From assembly GCA_009391275.1 (NCBI GenBank), contig VEXF01000009.1, positions 1-57,266 on the forward strand: a stretch of 57,266 bases of DNA, in the 5' to 3' direction. The notes under the pieces are model-generated. The model had not been told where the DNA came from, did no database searches, and saw only the letters and a list, made by a program, of their open reading frames with translations. Position numbers and translations under genes: made by a program. This DNA comes from SAR202 cluster bacterium AD-804-J14_MRT_500m. GTDB taxonomy: Bacteria > Chloroflexota > Dehalococcoidia > UBA3495 > GCA-2712585. This document shows, one piece after another, positions 53,553 through 57,266 of this stretch. The number at the start of each line of letters is the position of its first letter. Positions within the stretch are counted from its first letter, which is position 1.

Positions 53553-54977
53553 ATGGCCCACATAGGCAAGCACGAAATAGACCTTATGGCCCATCTGATG
53601 CGTCGAGCTGGTTTTGGCGCACCCTATCATGAAATAGTCGCTAGGGCCACCAAGGGATATGAGGTTACTGTCGAAGAACTTCTCGATCCTAACAAGAATG
53701 GTGTGCCCGCCTTTGACGAGTTGGCATTGGCCCGTTTTTATCCGGATATCGAGATCCCAGGTGCACCAGCATCAGGGACCTCGAACTTCATGTACCATAT
53801 GATGACCACCCCAAGACCGCTTGAAGAGAAAATGACTCTTTTCTGGCATATGGTATTCGCTACGGGCAACTCGAAAATTGACAACCCCACAGAAATGGTG
53901 CGGCAGCTAGGAATGTTCCGAGCTAACGGGCTCGGAAACTACAAGGATCTCCTGGTCCATCTAGCCAAAGATCCCGCGATGATCTACTGGCTAGACAACA
54001 ACGAGAGCCACAAGGATGCCCCTAATGAGAACTGGGGTCGAGAGTTATTAGAGCTCTTCACAATGGGTCAGGGGAACTACTCAGAAGATGATGTCAAGAT
54101 GGCTTCCAGGGCATTCACAGGCTGGACCATTAAACCTAAAATCCCACGGCTTCCTTACGGAAGGCACTTATGGCAGTTCGAATATAAAGCAGAAGATCAC
54201 GACGACAGCGAAAAGTCCTTCCTTGGAAGGACCGGACGCTTTAACGGTGAAGATATTATAGACATAGTCGTAGGGGAGACAGCTACACACAACTTCGTTG
54301 CCCGTCATCTGTATAATTTCTTTGTGGCAGACGAGGTTCAAGTCCCAAGCTGGAAAGACGTTCCTGCGCAAGACCCCAAAGCAGTCGAGGCTATCGCAAA
54401 TGCTTTCGTGGAATCCGGCTTTGAAATACGTGACACTCTTCGTTTCATTTTTAACGCAGACTTCTTTAAAGACGAAAGCGTCCGGTTTGCAAAAGTTAAA
54501 AATCCCGCCGAAGTAGTGGCCGGCACTGTCAGACTCGTAGGTGACTTTAGAATTCCTCGACCTGGCCTGCTTCCTATATCGCAGGAATCTGGCTTTCAAG
54601 GGCAAGAAATTATCAACCCACCGAGTGTTGAAGGATGGCATACAGGCCAGGAGTGGATAGATAGCGGATCACTGCTCCGTAGAATAAACTTCGTGGCCGA
54701 CAGGTTAGGAGACACATCGCTACCCGGTGTTCAATCAATCATCGATGAATTGGGTAACCGAGGTGACATGGAACCTGAGAACTTCGTGGAGAGTTGTCTG
54801 GATATCCTGGGTGCCCTAAGAGTTCAAGATGAGACTCGGCAGCAACTGATTGAGCACGTAAAAGCCGGCGGCGCCCTACACCGCGGTTCTTCTGAAACCG
54901 ATATTCAAGCATTTGGTCAACGTGTAGCCGAAGTACTACAGTTGATTGCATCGACAAGAGAGTTCCAATTCGGTTAA
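53553..54977 (+). CDS. DUF1800 family protein
   Basis: A 474-residue DUF1800 protein, a family of unknown biochemistry that is nearly always next to DUF1501 genes. Hallmarks are DLMAHLMRRAGFGAPYHEI at the N terminus, EKMTLFWHMVFATGNSKID, DNPTEMVRQLGMFRANGLGNYKDLL and PNENWGRELLELFTMGQGNYSE. ATG 53553 with GGAGGAG is preferred over the TTG one codon upstream. There is no signal peptide, unlike many relatives that are secreted. Confidence 0.9.
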   Translation: MAHIGKHEIDLMAHLMRRAGFGAPYHEIVARATKGYEVTVEELLDPNKNGVPAFDELALARFYPDIEIPGAPASGTSNFMYHMMTTPRPLEEKMTLFWHMVFATGNSKIDNPTEMVRQLGMFRANGLGNYKDLLVHLAKDPAMIYWLDNNESHKDAPNENWGRELLELFTMGQGNYSEDDVKMASRAFTGWTIKPKIPRLPYGRHLWQFEYKAEDHDDSEKSFLGRTGRFNGEDIIDIVVGETATHNFVARHLYNFFVADEVQVPSWKDVPAQDPKAVEAIANAFVESGFEIRDTLRFIFNADFFKDESVRFAKVKNPAEVVAGTVRLVGDFRIPRPGLLPISQESGFQGQEIINPPSVEGWHTGQEWIDSGSLLRRINFVADRLGDTSLPGVQSIIDELGNRGDMEPENFVESCLDILGALRVQDETRQQLIEHVKAGGALHRGSSETDIQAFGQRVAEVLQLIASTREFQFG

Positions 54978-55010
54978 TCACCAGAATTCCAAGCCTTTAG
55001 GAGGATTAAA

Positions 55011-56135
55011 ATGGCAAAAGACCCCGTATTGGTAGTATTCCAGCTAACCGGAGGTAACGATTACCTCAACTGCATAATCCCTAGAGATAATGCTCTTTAT
55101 AGGGATTACAGAACTACGGTGAACGTTCCTGAGGATGACATCATACCTATAGATGATAACTATGGCCTACATCCGGCTATGGAGCCAATGAAACAGTTTT
55201 GGACAGAAGGCAAAATGGCCCTTATTCACGGAATCGGATACGAGAACTCACCTCGCTCTCACTTCCGGTCTATGGATATCTGGCATACGTGTGAGCCAAA
55301 CAAGGTAGGAACCGAAGGATGGGTCGGCAGAGCGATCAAGACAGTCGACCCGGACAAAGAAAATGTGTTGACGGGTGTCAACTTCGGACAGGGCTTGCCA
55401 CGCGCACTGGCACTACCCGGCGTGCCAGTAGCTTCAGTGTCTGACATTGAAAACTACGGCGTGCTGACTGGTATCACAGGAGAAGAACAGCGAGCACGAG
55501 CACTTGATCGGTTCGCCCGAATCTATTCTCCGGCTATCGGCCGCGGTGCAGTTATGGATTATCTAGGTCAAACCGGATTAGACGCTCTCAAAGGGGCCGA
55601 CATTCTTAAGACTGCTCCTGACAAATATTCTTCCACTATCGAATATGCTGCCACTCCCATAGCTCAGAAGCTTCGCGGGATTTCGATGGTACACCAAGCC
55701 AATCTGGGAACCCGATTCTTCTATACCCAGCATGCTAGTTTCGACACACATGCCAGCCAACTCCCGGTTCACAACCAATTGTGGATAGATTGTGCCAGAG
55801 CTATTTCGGATTTCTTTGCCGACCTACGTGCGAATGATGCCGCTGATAATGTAGTTATGATTTTATTCAGCGAGTTCGGTCGCAGAGTCCGTGATAATGG
55901 TTCCGGCACGGACCATGGTGCTGGTGGGGTCGCATTCGCGATTGGCGACTCCGTCAAGGGAGGCCACTACTCAGAGTACCCATCCATGGAGGCCAAAGAT
56001 CTTCAAGAGGGTGACCTCGCCCCTAACTATGATTTCCGCGGATTCTATTCAAGCATCCTCGAGCAACATATGGGCTTGGATCCAACGGAGATCGTGGACG
56101 GTACATTCGAACAACTTCCGTTTATAGCAAAATAA
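55011..56135 (+). CDS. DUF1501 family protein (alkaline phosphatase/sulfatase-like fold)
   Basis: A 374-residue DUF1501 protein. It opens KDPVLVVFQLTGGNDYLNCI, has the conserved GLHPAMEPMKQFWTEGKMALIHG and SHFRSMDIWHT segments, and ends with FSEFGRRVRDNGSGTDHGAGG, the conserved metal-binding-like region of the alkaline phosphatase-type fold. Most relatives begin with a twin-arginine signal; this one has none. AGGAGG precedes the ATG. It is cotranscribed with the DUF1800 gene and is followed by a terminator. Confidence 0.9.
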   Translation: MAKDPVLVVFQLTGGNDYLNCIIPRDNALYRDYRTTVNVPEDDIIPIDDNYGLHPAMEPMKQFWTEGKMALIHGIGYENSPRSHFRSMDIWHTCEPNKVGTEGWVGRAIKTVDPDKENVLTGVNFGQGLPRALALPGVPVASVSDIENYGVLTGITGEEQRARALDRFARIYSPAIGRGAVMDYLGQTGLDALKGADILKTAPDKYSSTIEYAATPIAQKLRGISMVHQANLGTRFFYTQHASFDTHASQLPVHNQLWIDCARAISDFFADLRANDAADNVVMILFSEFGRRVRDNGSGTDHGAGGVAFAIGDSVKGGHYSEYPSMEAKDLQEGDLAPNYDFRGFYSSILEQHMGLDPTEIVDGTFEQLPFIAK

Positions 56136-56174
56136 TTACTCTCTCAAGAGTGGTTTAACCAACTGGATTAAGAA

Positions 56175-56207
56175 ACGGGCCGATCCTATTATGGAGGATC
56201 GGCCCGT
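56175..56207 (+). terminator. Intrinsic terminator after the DUF1800-DUF1501 pair
   Basis: ACGGGCCGATCC pairs with GGATCGGCCCGT over 12 perfect pairs, with a further T-A pair inside, around a loop of about seven bases. CCTTTAT follows. It separates the pair from the NHL-repeat gene. Confidence 0.9.
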
Positions 56208-56285
56208 CCTTTATACAGGGACTCAATCTCTGATGGATATTATGGGCCACCACTGAAACCAGTCGACTTCTCGAAGGAGGATACT

Positions 56286-57266
56286 ATGCCCACTACAACG
56301 CTAGCACCAAATAGAGCCTTTACATACATGGGATGTCTGGGCCGCACAGCCGTTCAAGGAAACGGTTTTTCTCATCCTCAATCTGTTGCCCGCGGTGCGA
56401 ACGATGTCTTGTATGTCGCCAATCGAGGAACCGAATGGAATGGTGGAACCCGCATTACCAAATGCACACTGCAGTCAGAATTTCTACTCGATATAGGAAG
56501 CCTTGGTCAGGGAACTGGTCAATTCTTGTGGCCGGCTTATGTCGCCCTTGATAGCAACGAACGAGTTTATGTCTCGGATGAATCCGCCAATAAGATCATG
56601 ATATTCGAAAACGATGGTTCATTCGTTATGGAATGGGGTTCATCCGGCGACAAGGATGGAGAATTGCATGATCCCACTGGGATTGTCATAGATAAACATG
56701 ATGACTTGTTTATCGTTGATACCCAAAACAACCGAATCCAGAAGTTCACCCAAGACGGTAAATTCCTAAGCAGTTTTGGGGCCGCTGGGTCTGGTTCAGG
56801 GCAATTTGACTTGCCCTGGGGCATAGCAATGGATGCGGCTGGGAACTTATACGTTGCGGACACGAACAATGATCGCGTCCAAAAACTTTCCCCAGAGGGG
56901 GACCATCTCTTAACATTTGGATTAGCTTCTCCGGGCGAACTTAATCGCCCATCTGACGTCACGGTAGACAAAGATGGAGATGTATACATCTCCGACTGGG
57001 GTAACAATCGCATACAAATCTACGCTTCAGATGGTAGTTACCTCGCGACTTTAATCGGCGACGCCACAGAACTGTCTCCATGGGCCCAGATGACCGTGAA
57101 TGCCAACATCGACTACATCAAGGCACGGGCCAGAGCTGATCTAGAAGCGGAATGGCGATTCCGACGTCCTACCGGACTCACCATCGACGACGACTACCGG
57201 TTGGTTATTGCAGAAGCGCAACACAACAGGGCCCAGATGTACCTTAAGGATGTCGAATACGAAGAC
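56286..57266 (+). CDS. NHL-repeat beta-propeller protein (partial, open at window end)
   Basis: The frame from ATG 56286, with GAAGGAGGATACT before it, is open to the last base, giving 327 codons. It has NHL repeats with the usual pattern, seen as WPAYVALDSNERVYVSDESANKIMIF, DPTGIVIDKHDDLFIVDTQNNRIQKF, LPWGIAMDAAGNLYVADTNNDRVQKL and RPSDVTVDKDGDVYISDWGNNRIQIY. These form a beta-propeller that usually binds proteins, RNA or ligands. No signal peptide is visible. Its neighbours suggest a shared, unknown role with the DUF1800-DUF1501 proteins. Confidence 0.88.
   Translation, partial: MPTTTLAPNRAFTYMGCLGRTAVQGNGFSHPQSVARGANDVLYVANRGTEWNGGTRITKCTLQSEFLLDIGSLGQGTGQFLWPAYVALDSNERVYVSDESANKIMIFENDGSFVMEWGSSGDKDGELHDPTGIVIDKHDDLFIVDTQNNRIQKFTQDGKFLSSFGAAGSGSGQFDLPWGIAMDAAGNLYVADTNNDRVQKLSPEGDHLLTFGLASPGELNRPSDVTVDKDGDVYISDWGNNRIQIYASDGSYLATLIGDATELSPWAQMTVNANIDYIKARARADLEAEWRFRRPTGLTIDDDYRLVIAEAQHNRAQMYLKDVEYED

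Noticed and set aside
1..57266. CRISPR arrays, insertion sequences, prophage genes, rRNA and attachment sites
   Set aside because: I looked for regularly spaced repeats, transposases, integrases and rRNA sequence and saw none in the window.

Overview
The window looks like a chromosomal piece of a free-living bacterium of the Chloroflexota, most like the marine SAR202 / Dehalococcoidia-type lineages. This is an inference from gene content: luciferase-like flavin monooxygenases, NIPSNAP proteins, MmgE/PrpD, family III CoA-transferases, TcuA-like flavoproteins and DUF1800/DUF1501 proteins sit beside an ordinary translation core. Base composition is moderate by eye and genes are closely packed on both strands. 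I saw no insertion sequence, prophage, CRISPR array or rRNA.

Layout. 1-19 kb is mostly catabolic: tRNA-Ser, a small alpha-beta barrel protein, a PuuE-like deacetylase, the remnant of a cytosine-5 DNA methyltransferase, MmgE/PrpD with a TcuA-like flavoprotein, a double NIPSNAP protein, two luciferase-family oxidoreductases, an alpha/beta hydrolase, an aldo/keto reductase, a HemL-like aminotransferase, a D-aminoacylase-type amidohydrolase, an M20 peptidase, citrate synthase, a MidA-type methyltransferase and TrmI. Next to trmI is a peroxiredoxin whose peroxidatic position is an in-frame TGA, best read as selenocysteine. 19-24.5 kb is the tRNA-Thr/Tyr/Thr-tuf-rpmG-secE-nusG-rplKAJL cluster, followed by a zinc-ribbon gene instead of rpoBC.

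24.6-31.2 kb holds an S41-family lipoprotein that has lost its catalytic dyad, an oligopeptide ABC transporter without its ATPases, and a gluzincin-like peptidase gene interrupted by an in-frame TAA. 31.3-36.2 kb has two family III CoA-transferases with a double hot-dog hydratase in one operon, and a divergent SelA-like PLP enzyme. 36.2-42.1 kb is phoB-phoR-pstC-pstA-pstB-phoU with a PHO-box-like repeat before pstC and no pstS in the window.

42.1-57.3 kb has a second TcuA-like flavoprotein, an enoyl-CoA hydratase, a PanE-like reductase, a secreted protein ending in an LPATG sorting signal, RidA, two tandem desulforedoxin-like mini-proteins, prmC-prfA, a GatC/GatA-like amidase pair, a cupin and an FAH-family hydrolase. 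It ends with a DUF1800-DUF1501 pair having its own strong promoter and terminator, and an NHL-repeat gene cut by the window end.

The metabolic genes suggest uptake of peptides and phosphate and oxidation of diverse organic acids through CoA-transfer, hydration and flavin chemistry. The observations most worth pursuing are the selenocysteine peroxiredoxin, the twin mini-redoxins, the S41 pseudoprotease, the CoA-transferase/hydratase operon and the sortase-type surface protein.
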